NCBI GenBank assembly: GCA_947458265.1
Contig: CANGYF010000003.1
Coordinates: 62,001-126,000 of the forward strand
Reading direction: 5' to 3'
Origin: Betaproteobacteria bacterium
GTDB lineage: Bacteria > Pseudomonadota > Gammaproteobacteria > Burkholderiales > CAIKXV01
DNA: 64,000 bases
The notes beneath the pieces are model-generated. The model was not told where the DNA came from. It did not search any database and saw nothing but the letters and a program-made list of their open reading frames with translations. Shown here piece after piece: positions 1-7,282 of the stretch. The position numbers and the translations under genes are program-made. Every line of letters starts with the position of its first letter. Position 1 is the stretch's first letter.

Positions 1-767
1 TGGCCGAACACGTACGGGTGGATCGACAGGTTGCACACCAGCGGCGCGTGCTCGCTCTGTTCGACCATCTCGTCGAACTGGTCGACCAGCATGTCGCAGA
101 ACTCGTGCGCGCTGTGCTGGCGATGCACGACCGCCGGTGAGTCGTTGAGTTCGACCGGATAAGGTACCGACAGGATCGGGCCGGAGCGGGTACGCAGCCA
201 GAACGGCTGGTCGTCGCACGGCCAGTCCATCAGATAGCGGTAGCCGGCTTCCTTCAGCAGGTCGGGCGTGGTGGCGTTCTCGTAGGCGCCGGCACCCATC
301 CAGCCGGTGGCCGGCACGCCGGCGGCGGCAAACGTGTCGGCGACCTCCTTGATCACCCGCGCCTCGTCCTCTTCCCAGAGGAAGTCCTTCAGGTTCTCGG
401 CATTGGTGCGGCCGTGGCCGACGACCTCGTCGCCGCGCTTGCGGATTGCGTCGATGATCTGCGGGTAGTAGTCGCAGAGCAGGCTGTTGGCGTTGTGTGC
501 GGCCGGCAGCTTGAACTGGTCGAACATGTCGAAGAAGCGCCAGATGCCGATCCGGTTGCCGTAGTCGCGCCAGGAATAGTTGCGCTGGGTCTGCGGCTCG
601 CCATGCTTCGCGTTGTCGTGCCCGCGGCCCTTGCCGAACGCGAATACCTCGACGTTGGTGGTGATGCAGAAGGCCAGGCGCTTGCCGCCGGGCCAGTTGT
701 AGTCCTTGCGCTCGTTGAGCGGCACGTAGTCGTAGCGGGTGTGCGTGGGCACCAGTCCCTTTTTCAT
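1..767 (-). CDS. Polysaccharide deacetylase family protein (cut by window start)
   Basis: The gene reads leftwards from an ATG at 765-767 and leaves the window after about 255 codons, so the C-terminus is missing. The N-terminus has the motif TRYDYVPLNERKDYNWPGG, followed by a catalytic-barrel-like stretch with TTNVEVFAFGKG, then VVGHGRTN and TGWMGAGAYEN. This is the pattern of the PuuE/allantoinase-like branch of carbohydrate esterase family 4, whose members hydrolyse C-N bonds in small molecules or N-acetyl groups in sugars. No signal peptide is visible, which suggests a cytoplasmic, small-molecule enzyme rather than a wall-modifying one. It lies divergent to the MFS gene at 866. The substrate cannot be told from sequence. 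Confidence 0.85.
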   Translation of the reverse strand, partial: MKKGLVPTHTRYDYVPLNERKDYNWPGGKRLAFCITTNVEVFAFGKGRGHDNAKHGEPQTQRNYSWRDYGNRIGIWRFFDMFDQFKLPAAHNANSLLCDYYPQIIDAIRKRGDEVVGHGRTNAENLKDFLWEEDEARVIKEVADTFAAAGVPATGWMGAGAYENATTPDLLKEAGYRYLMDWPCDDQPFWLRTRSGPILSVPYPVELNDSPAVVHRQHSAHEFCDMLVDQFDEMVEQSEHAPLVCNLSIHPYVFG

Positions 768-865
768 GCTCGATGCTCCGGCGAAAGGCGGGGGGGCAGG
801 ATATCAGTTGGCCGCGTCCATTCGGCTAAACTTCACGCCCCGGTACCCGAAGCCAGGAAGACGGT

Positions 866-2113
866 TTGATTCCCCCCAGCGCCCCCAGCGTGAACCGCTC
901 GCGGCGGCAGCCCTCGCTGGCCTTCCTCGTCTTCACGCTAACCTTCAGCCATGCGATGGCGGTAGGGTCGGTGCTGGTGCTGCCGGCCATCGCGCCGGTG
1001 GTCGCAGCCGAGTACGGTATCGACGCCTCGCTCGTCGGCTATCACATCAGTGTGGTGAGCATCGGGCTGATTGCATCGCTGGCCATGTGCGTGGGTCTGA
1101 GCAGGCGGCTGGGTGCGGCCCGCACGGCCCAGATCGGGCAGTGCCTGGTGGCGTGCGGGATGCTCTGCGCGATCATTCCCTCGCCCGGCTTCCTGCTGCC
1201 CGGCTCGCTGGTGATCGGCCTGGGCTTTGGCCTGCTCGCCCCACCAGCCTCGGCCTTGATGATGCGCTTCGCACCGCCTGGCCGGCGCAACCTGGTGTTT
1301 TCCATCCAGCAGACCAGCGTCCCGCTGGGCGGGGTGATCGCCGCGCTGGCCGCCCCGGCGATCACGGTCAACTTCGGCTGGCGCTGGGCCTTCCTGCAGG
1401 CGGTTTTCATGCTGGGCCTTGCGATCATCCTCCTGCAGGTCGGACGTCCGTCCTGGGACGACGACGTCGAGCCGGAGCATCCGGCCTTCGCGCGCGATCC
1501 GCTGGAGGGCCTCCGCGCCAACTGGCGCGACCGCAACCTGCGGTTGCTGTCGCTGGCCGGCATGTCGTTCTGCTGGGCACAGTTCTGTGTGGCGACCTTC
1601 GCGGTGGTGGCCTGCGTGGCGGTGCTCGACATGACCCTGGTGCATGCGGGGCTGGTGCTCACCGCAGTGCAGGTGGCGAGCACCCTGGGCCGCATGCTTG
1701 CCGGCTGGATCGCCGACCGCACTGGCAGTGCCGGCCGGCTGCTGCTCTGGATGTCGTGGACGATGCTGGCCCTGAGCATCGGCTTCATCTGGCTCTCGCC
1801 GGGATGGCCACTACCGCTGGTGTACACGCTGTTCGCCCTGCTCGGCATCGCTTCGGGCGCCTGGGCAGGCGTCCTGATGGCCGAAGTCGGCAAGGGCGCA
1901 CCGCCGGGGCGCGTGGCTGCCGTGGTCGGCGGCATGCTGCTCTACGTCAACATCGGGAAGCTCGTCGGTCCCGCGGTGTTCTCGCTGTCCTATGCGCTCA
2001 CCCACAGCTACAGCATCGCGTTCGCCCTGCTCGCCGTGCCGTCGCTGATCGCGGTGGGCTGCCTGCGGGCGCAGCAGAAAGCGCAGCAGCAGGCCCAGCC
2101 GCGCGCCGCCTGA
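866..2113 (+). CDS. MFS transporter
   Basis: A 415-residue protein with about twelve hydrophobic segments, the usual size for a major facilitator superfamily permease of the inner membrane. The loop after the second segment contains SRRLGAARTAQIG, a form of the MFS A-like motif, and the second half repeats it with LAGWIADRTGSAGR. The start is a TTG at 866, chosen because AGGAAG sits five bases upstream. A GTG at 890 is the alternative, but has no ribosome-binding site. The gene is divergent from the deacetylase and convergent with the Bug gene at 2136. The transported compound is unknown; import or efflux of an organic acid is a guess. Confidence 0.88.
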   Translation: MIPPSAPSVNRSRRQPSLAFLVFTLTFSHAMAVGSVLVLPAIAPVVAAEYGIDASLVGYHISVVSIGLIASLAMCVGLSRRLGAARTAQIGQCLVACGMLCAIIPSPGFLLPGSLVIGLGFGLLAPPASALMMRFAPPGRRNLVFSIQQTSVPLGGVIAALAAPAITVNFGWRWAFLQAVFMLGLAIILLQVGRPSWDDDVEPEHPAFARDPLEGLRANWRDRNLRLLSLAGMSFCWAQFCVATFAVVACVAVLDMTLVHAGLVLTAVQVASTLGRMLAGWIADRTGSAGRLLLWMSWTMLALSIGFIWLSPGWPLPLVYTLFALLGIASGAWAGVLMAEVGKGAPPGRVAAVVGGMLLYVNIGKLVGPAVFSLSYALTHSYSIAFALLAVPSLIAVGCLRAQQKAQQQAQPRAA

Positions 2114-2135
2114 GCCCGCGCGGCTTTCGACCGCG

Positions 2136-3140
2136 TCACTGCACCTCTATCTTCCGCGTCGCCACGATGCGCCGCCACTTCTCGATCTCGCCGCGTACAT
2201 GTACGTCTGCCTCGGCCGGCGTGGTGAGCTTCAGCGAGCCACCGAGTTCGCCGAACAGCTTGCCGATGTCCGGCTGCTTCAGCACGGTGTGCAGTTCCCG
2301 GTTCAGGCGGTCGACGATCGGCCGCGGTGTCGCGCGCGGCGCGGCCACGCCGGCGAACGAGGTAACCTCGTAGCCGGGCAGTGTCTCGGCCATCGTCGGC
2401 GTGTCGGGCAGTTGCGGCGAGCGCTCCAGCGAGGTGACCGCGAGCGCGCGCACCCGGTTCGCCTGGATCTGCGAGTAGGCGCCAGTCAACGTGCCGAAGA
2501 TCACGTCGAGCCTGCCGGCCATCAGTTCGGTCATCGGCTCGGCGCTGCCCTTGAAGGGCACGTGCAGCATGTCGGTGTTCGCCATCGAGTTGAACAGCTC
2601 GGTCGCGAGGTGGAACACCGACCCGATGCCGACCGAGCCGTAGTTCAGCTTGCCGGGGTTGCGCCGGGCGAGTTCGACCAGCCCGGCCGCGTTGCGCACC
2701 GGAGAGTCGTTGCGCACGACGACCACGAACGGATAGGTGATCACGACCGTGACCCAGGCGAAATCCTTCACCGGGTCGTAGGGCATCTTCGACGCGGTTG
2801 CCGCCACCGAGGTGAAGGCGCCGCTGGCGAACAGCAGCGTATGCCCGTCGGGCAGCGACTTGGCCACCGCAGCAGTGCCGATCATGCCGCCGGCCCCGGG
2901 CCGGTTGTCGACCAGCACGTTCTGGCCGAGGCGCTCGGCGAGCCGTGGTGCGATCGTGCGACCGACCATGTCGGTGTTGCCGCCGGGCGCGAACGGCGAA
3001 ACCATCCGCACCGGGCGCGAGGGATAGGAGACCGGCGCATCGGCTGCCGAAGCATGGCCGACGAAGGCGGGTGTGGTCGTCACCGAGGCGCCTGCGACGA
3101 GTGCCAGGCTGACACCGCTGAAGGTAAGTGAACGGGACAC
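2136..3140 (-). CDS. Bug-type tripartite tricarboxylate receptor protein (TctC family)
   Basis: A 334-residue periplasmic solute-binding protein. Residues 1 to about 33 form a signal peptide ending in HASA/ADA. The mature part has the hallmarks of the Bug/TctC fold: RPVRMVSPFAPGG after the first strand, VDNRPGAGG with a following glycine, and HVPFKGSAEPMTELMAGR in the second domain. Bug receptors capture organic acids or related solutes and hand them to TctAB permeases, or signal their presence. It follows the nitroreductase gene at 3151-3705 by ten bases on the same strand, so the two are probably one transcript. No TctA or TctB gene is nearby. The ligand is not predictable. Confidence 0.93.
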   Translation of the reverse strand: MSRSLTFSGVSLALVAGASVTTTPAFVGHASAADAPVSYPSRPVRMVSPFAPGGNTDMVGRTIAPRLAERLGQNVLVDNRPGAGGMIGTAAVAKSLPDGHTLLFASGAFTSVAATASKMPYDPVKDFAWVTVVITYPFVVVVRNDSPVRNAAGLVELARRNPGKLNYGSVGIGSVFHLATELFNSMANTDMLHVPFKGSAEPMTELMAGRLDVIFGTLTGAYSQIQANRVRALAVTSLERSPQLPDTPTMAETLPGYEVTSFAGVAAPRATPRPIVDRLNRELHTVLKQPDIGKLFGELGGSLKLTTPAEADVHVRGEIEKWRRIVATRKIEVQ

Positions 3141-3150
3141 GAGGGCTGGC

Positions 3151-3705
3151 TCAGGCGAACCGGTTCCAGACCACGATCTCTTCAGCCGGCTTGCGCGTGC
3201 GCGGCTTGCGGTCCTTGGCCGCGATCTCCTCCGGCAGGTCTTCGATGCGGCCGCGATGGCCAGCCACCACCAGCGCCACCGGTCGCATCGGCGCCGGGAT
3301 TGCGAACGCCTTTGTGACCTTGTCGAAATCCCAGCCGATCATTGCATGCGTGGTCAGCCCGAGCGCGCAGCCCTGGATCAGCAGGTTCTCCAGCGCCAGC
3401 CCGCAGTCGAGGATGAACGACTGCTGGCCGTTTCGATCCGGCTGCTCGTCCGGGTTGCCGACCACCACCATCTTCAGCGCGGCGGCGCTGGCCCAGGCGC
3501 GGTTGCCTTCGCTCAGCGCATCGTCGTAGGCGGCGATCGACGCGGCATCCTGCGCGATCAGCAGCCGCCACGGCTGCTTGTTGTTGGACGACGGCGCCCA
3601 GCGGAACGCCTCGATCAGCGCCTGTACCACCTCCGGTTCGAGCGGGCGGTTGGCGAAGTGGCGCTCGCTGCGGCGGTCGACGAGGGCTTGCAGGATCGTA
3701 GGCAT
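3151..3705 (-). CDS. Nitroreductase family protein
   Basis: A 184-residue FMN-dependent oxidoreductase of the nitroreductase fold. The N-terminus LQALVDRRSERHFANRPL carries the arginines that bind the FMN phosphate, and WAPSSNNKQPWRLLI is the family's second flavin-contact motif. The middle contains LDCGLALENLLIQGCALGL, the dimer-core helix. I start it at the ATG at 3703-3705, since the reading frame upstream (to 3771) has no family likeness. The gene leads a two-gene unit with the Bug receptor downstream and is divergent from the DapA-like gene at 3861. The family reduces nitro-aromatics, quinones or enoates; which one applies here is not visible. Confidence 0.88.
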   Translation of the reverse strand: MPTILQALVDRRSERHFANRPLEPEVVQALIEAFRWAPSSNNKQPWRLLIAQDAASIAAYDDALSEGNRAWASAAALKMVVVGNPDEQPDRNGQQSFILDCGLALENLLIQGCALGLTTHAMIGWDFDKVTKAFAIPAPMRPVALVVAGHRGRIEDLPEEIAAKDRKPRTRKPAEEIVVWNRFA

Positions 3706-3860
3706 CGCGGGTCGGGCTCCGTGCACTGGTGAAGGTTGGGCGGAAAGCGTACCGCGTTTCGGGGCTATCATTCCGCACAGGGGCGAGCGTACATTGGTGC
3801 GACAGCAGACCGGACCCGGACGCCTGACCGGGCGGCAGGCACCGACCAGGAGGACACACC

Positions 3861-4859
3861 ATGGACTACAGCCGCAGCGATGCCAAGCGTGCCGCGCGCG
3901 AACGTTTCCGCGGCGTATGGGCGGCGATCACCACGCCGTTCACGCCCGACAACCGCATCGACGAGCCGGGCCTGCGCCACAACATGCGCTGGCTGATCGA
4001 GCACCTGAAGATCGACGGCGTGTTCTGCACCGGCACGATGGGCGAGTTCTGGGCGCTCACGAAGGAAGAGCGGATGCGCGTGGTCGAGATCGTCTGCGAG
4101 GAGGCGCGCGGCCGATGCCTCACCATTCCGCACACCGGGCATCACAGCGCGGACGAGACGGTCGAGCTGACCAACCAGGCCGAGCGCGCCGGCGCCGACT
4201 TCGCGATCGTGATGAACCCGTACTACCCGCCGGCGAGCGAAGAGGCGCTGTACCAGTGGTATGCGCACGTGAGCGCACGCACGAACATCGGGGTCTGGAT
4301 GTTCGACACGCCGTTCTCCGAGGTCGCGCTGTCGCCCGAGGTGACCGCGCGCATCGCCGGGCTCGAGAACATCTGCGGACTCAAGTGCTCGCGGCCGCTC
4401 GACCACTATGCGAAGGTGCAGGCGCTGGTCGGCGACTCGATCGTGCTCAGCCATCCGTCCGAGACCGAACTGCTGCACCTGATCAGCCACAACGGCATGA
4501 AGGTACACATGTCCTCGGCGGCGCCGTTCCTGATCCAGGTCCCCGGCTACACGCCGATGCGCGACTACACCGAGCTGGCGCTGGCCGGCGACCTGGCAGG
4601 CGCGAAGGAGATCCGCGATGGCATCGAGCCGCTGCGCGCGGTGCACGAGCGCTGGATCCGCGAGCCGTGGCTGCAGCAGCACATCATGCCGATCGCGCAG
4701 ATCAAGGTCTGGTGCGACATGATCGGTATGGTCGGTGGCGCAGTGCGTCCGCCGCTGCTGCCACTTCCGGCGGCCGAGATCGCGGCAATGCGTTCGGACC
4801 TCGAGCGAGTCGGCTTCATGGCGCGGGTGGGCATGCAGGCTGAACGCGCGAGCGCCTGA
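3861..4859 (+). CDS. Dihydrodipicolinate synthase (DapA) family lyase/aldolase
   Basis: A 332-residue class I aldolase-type TIM barrel. It shows TTPFTPDNRIDEPGL at strand one, GTMGEFWALT where the family has GTTGE, MNPYYPP with the proton-relay tyrosine, and GLKCS with the Schiff-base lysine. A good ribosome-binding site (AGGAGG) precedes the ATG. Family members condense or split pyruvate with an aldehyde, as in DHDPS, N-acetylneuraminate lyase and keto-sugar-acid aldolases. A second dapA is not expected here, and the Bug receptor directly downstream (4941) suggests a catabolic role on a solute taken up from outside. The protein is longer than true DapA (about 290), with a C-terminal extension. 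Confidence 0.88.
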   Translation: MDYSRSDAKRAARERFRGVWAAITTPFTPDNRIDEPGLRHNMRWLIEHLKIDGVFCTGTMGEFWALTKEERMRVVEIVCEEARGRCLTIPHTGHHSADETVELTNQAERAGADFAIVMNPYYPPASEEALYQWYAHVSARTNIGVWMFDTPFSEVALSPEVTARIAGLENICGLKCSRPLDHYAKVQALVGDSIVLSHPSETELLHLISHNGMKVHMSSAAPFLIQVPGYTPMRDYTELALAGDLAGAKEIRDGIEPLRAVHERWIREPWLQQHIMPIAQIKVWCDMIGMVGGAVRPPLLPLPAAEIAAMRSDLERVGFMARVGMQAERASA

Positions 4860-4940
4860 GGCGTTACCGCCGCAACTTTGACCGAGGCGGCCTGCAGAGC
4901 GGCCCGGAAACAGGCGCGGAGCAAGCAAGGAGGAGCAAGG

Positions 4941-5954
4941 ATGCGATACCCGGGCAACGAGATCCGCCGGATGCGGCCGGCGGTGGCAATGGCAATGGCG
5001 CTCCTGGCGGTGATGGCCCTGCCGGCTACGCAGGCGGCAGCGCAGGGGACGGCGCAGGCATGGCCCTCGAAGCCGATTCGCTTCATCGTGCCGTGGACGC
5101 CCGGCAGCGGTACCGACCTGTGGTCGCGCGCGTTCGCCGCACGGCTGCAGGAAGTCGTTGGCCAGTCGGTGGTGATCGACAACCGTGGCGGCGCCGGGAC
5201 GGTGATCGGTACCGAGATCGCGGCCAAGGCCCCGGCGGATGGCTACACGATCTATGTCGGCGGCTCGGTGTCGCTGGCGATCAGCCCGGCCATCTATCCG
5301 AAGGTCGCCTACGACCCGGTGCGCGACTTCGCCCCGGTGAGCCTGGTCTCGCGTTTCTACAACGCGATCGCGGTGCATCCGTCGCTGCCGGCGAAGTCGG
5401 TGAAGGAACTGATCGCCCTGTCGCGGCGTCAGCCTGGTGCGTTGATGATGGCCTCGGCCGGCAACGGCTCGACCAGCCACCTCGTGGGCGAGCTGTTCAT
5501 GGTCACCACCGGCGTGAAGTGGACGCATGTGCCCTACAAGGGTGGTGGCCAGTCGGTGGCCGGCGTGCTCGGCGGCGAGTCGCACTTCACGATCTCGCCG
5601 GTGGTCGCGACCGCGTCGCTGGCGCGCTCGGGCAAGCTGCGGGTGCTCGCGGTGACCAGTGCGCAGCGGTTACCCGGACTGCCCGACGTGCCGACCGTCG
5701 CCGAGTCCGGCGTGCCGGGCTTCGAGTACGGTGGCTGGAACGGCATCCTGGTGCCGGCGGGAACGCCGGCCGAGATGATCGCGCGCCTTCATGCGGCGAC
5801 GGTCAAGGCGGCCAGGACGCCGGAGTTCAGGGAGGTGCTCGAGCAGGATGGCTCGCAACTGGTGGCCGGCACGCCGGAGCAGTTCGCCGCGTTCATCCGC
5901 AGCGAGTACGAGCGGCATGTGAAGCTGATCAAGGCGGCCGGGATACGGCCCTGA
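4941..5954 (+). CDS. Bug-type receptor protein paired with DapA-like lyase
   Basis: A 337-residue TctC-family receptor. The ATG at 4941 is preceded by AAGGAGGAG, which decides the start against an earlier in-frame ATG at 4878. The signal peptide runs to about residue 36 (MALPATQAAAQG). Mature motifs are KPIRFIVPWTPGSGTD, VVIDNRGGAGTVIG and HVPYKGGGQSVAGVLGG. The first glycine pair is PGSG instead of PGGG, a modest change at the ligand mouth. It lies 81 bases after the DapA-like gene on the same strand, so the two are probably co-transcribed, and the receptor may bind the lyase substrate. Confidence 0.92.
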   Translation: MRYPGNEIRRMRPAVAMAMALLAVMALPATQAAAQGTAQAWPSKPIRFIVPWTPGSGTDLWSRAFAARLQEVVGQSVVIDNRGGAGTVIGTEIAAKAPADGYTIYVGGSVSLAISPAIYPKVAYDPVRDFAPVSLVSRFYNAIAVHPSLPAKSVKELIALSRRQPGALMMASAGNGSTSHLVGELFMVTTGVKWTHVPYKGGGQSVAGVLGGESHFTISPVVATASLARSGKLRVLAVTSAQRLPGLPDVPTVAESGVPGFEYGGWNGILVPAGTPAEMIARLHAATVKAARTPEFREVLEQDGSQLVAGTPEQFAAFIRSEYERHVKLIKAAGIRP

Positions 5955-6052
5955 GCGTGCACACCAGCAGCCCGGCCTAAAGTTTCTGCCCGGGCGACCG
6001 TTACAGGCTCACTATCGTTCCCAAGGTGCGCGCCGAGGCGCGTTGCATACTC

Positions 6053-6520
6053 ATGCCTACCTTCTCCCTGGGCGCCTTGCGTCGTGGATTGGGCGCCGCC
6101 GTTCTCGTCGTCTCCACTGCCATCGCAGCCATTCCTGCGCCCGCGTCGGCGGCCAGTGCCTTGATCACCGAAGAGGAAGCGCGCCTGCCGGATGCCCCAT
6201 CCGCCGCACCCACGCGCGGCATCTCCCGCGGGCCGGGAGTCCGCCTGTCCACGCCGGACGAGGTCACCGCGCGCGGCTTCCCGCTGCAGCTCGCGCTGGA
6301 TCCGCGCGGAGGGGCGCGCATCGATCCCGACAGCCTGAAGGTCACCTACCTGAAGCAGCCCGCCGTCGACCTGACCGCACGGCTCAAGCCGGGCCTGCAG
6401 GGCAACCAGATCGTGCTTTCGCGGGTGGCGGTGCCGGCAGGGATCCATCCGATCCGGGTGAGCGTGCGCGACACCGAAGGCCGTGAAGGAGCACTCACTT
6501 TCATGCTGCGTGCGCGGTGA
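6053..6520 (+). CDS. Small secreted protein opening the caspase-like operon
   Basis: A 155-residue protein of no family I recognise. The ATG at 6053 gives a clear signal peptide (GAAVLVVSTAIAAIPAPASA, cleaved near residue 34); an in-frame ATG at 6026 would spoil the N-region. The mature part is short, contains an acidic ITEEEARLPDAPSA stretch and ends in a beta-rich segment (LDPRGGARIDPDSLKVTYLK, then VAVPAGIHPIRVSVRDTEGREG), which resembles an immunoglobulin-like or carboxypeptidase-regulatory-like sandwich. It is the first gene of a unit in which the following four genes overlap or nearly overlap. Its stop codon overlaps the GTG start of the next gene, so translation is probably coupled. 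It is likely periplasmic or surface-bound; function is unknown. Confidence 0.72.
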   Translation: MPTFSLGALRRGLGAAVLVVSTAIAAIPAPASAASALITEEEARLPDAPSAAPTRGISRGPGVRLSTPDEVTARGFPLQLALDPRGGARIDPDSLKVTYLKQPAVDLTARLKPGLQGNQIVLSRVAVPAGIHPIRVSVRDTEGREGALTFMLRAR

Positions 6521-7278
6521 CCGGCACGACGCACGGCTGCCCCTACTGTGCCGGGGAGCTCGTCCCGGGCGTGATGGCCTGCCGGCATTGCGGCCGGATG
6601 GTCGGGCACCTGCTGCCCCTGCTGGTGCGCCAGTCGGAACTGTCGGCGGAGGTCGCGGCGCTTCGGGAAGAGGTGGCAAGGTGGAGGGTCGCTGCATCCG
6701 GGCCGGTAGCGCCGGCGGCTGTCCCGGTCGATACGCCCCCGCAGCAGCAGCCCCGGACCCAAGCCACCCAGCCGGCCAGTCTGGCCGCAGCCGTGGTCGT
6801 CGTCGTCGCGGCCTCCGCCCTGCTGCACTGGCTGCTGCTGTTCGTGTACGACGCGCCACCGATGATCCTGCGCATCCTCACGCTGCTGGTACCGCTGGCA
6901 CTGGGCCTGCGCGTGAGCCGATCGGGCGGCGGCAGCCTCGCTGCCCATGCGCTGGCCTCGGCCTGCTGCGGCATCCTGTCGGTAGGGGCGATGCTCACGG
7001 TCACCCATCTGATCGACGGCGTGCCACTGCTCCCCCAGGACTTGCGCGAGATGCGCGAAGCGCTCGAGTACTGCGCATCGATCGCACTCGCCTTCCTCAC
7101 GGGCTACCTGGTGATGCACGGCCTGCACCGGGCACGACAGCGGCCTGTGCCCGCGGCCTCGCACGGCGAACTCATCAGCTATGCACAACGCTTCCAGCAG
7201 CTGGCCGGATTGCTGTCGCCGATCTGCGCCGGCGGCCTTGCCCTTTACTCCGGCTTGAAGAGCCTCGGTGGTGGATGA
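6517..7278 (+). CDS. Zinc-ribbon membrane protein
   Basis: A 253-residue protein starting with GTG inside the stop of the gene before it (GTGA overlap). Residues 8-26 read CPYCAGELVPGVMACRHCG, a C-x2-C and C-x2-C pair that should hold one zinc ion on the cytoplasmic side. A short helical, possibly coiled-coil stretch follows (SELSAEVAALREEVARW), then a Pro/Gln-rich linker and at least four hydrophobic segments between about residues 85 and 200. A further hydrophobic stretch lies at the C-terminus. It has no signal peptide, so the zinc ribbon probably faces the cytoplasm. Its place between secreted partners suggests an inner-membrane sensor or anchor for the caspase-like proteins, but that is inference. 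Confidence 0.75.
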   Translation: MTGTTHGCPYCAGELVPGVMACRHCGRMVGHLLPLLVRQSELSAEVAALREEVARWRVAASGPVAPAAVPVDTPPQQQPRTQATQPASLAAAVVVVVAASALLHWLLLFVYDAPPMILRILTLLVPLALGLRVSRSGGGSLAAHALASACCGILSVGAMLTVTHLIDGVPLLPQDLREMREALEYCASIALAFLTGYLVMHGLHRARQRPVPAASHGELISYAQRFQQLAGLLSPICAGGLALYSGLKSLGGG

Positions 7279-7282
7279 ATCC

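Noticed and set aside
3768-5585. A minus-strand open frame of 605 codons
   Set aside because: It covers the DapA-like and Bug genes, both with clear motifs and ribosome sites.
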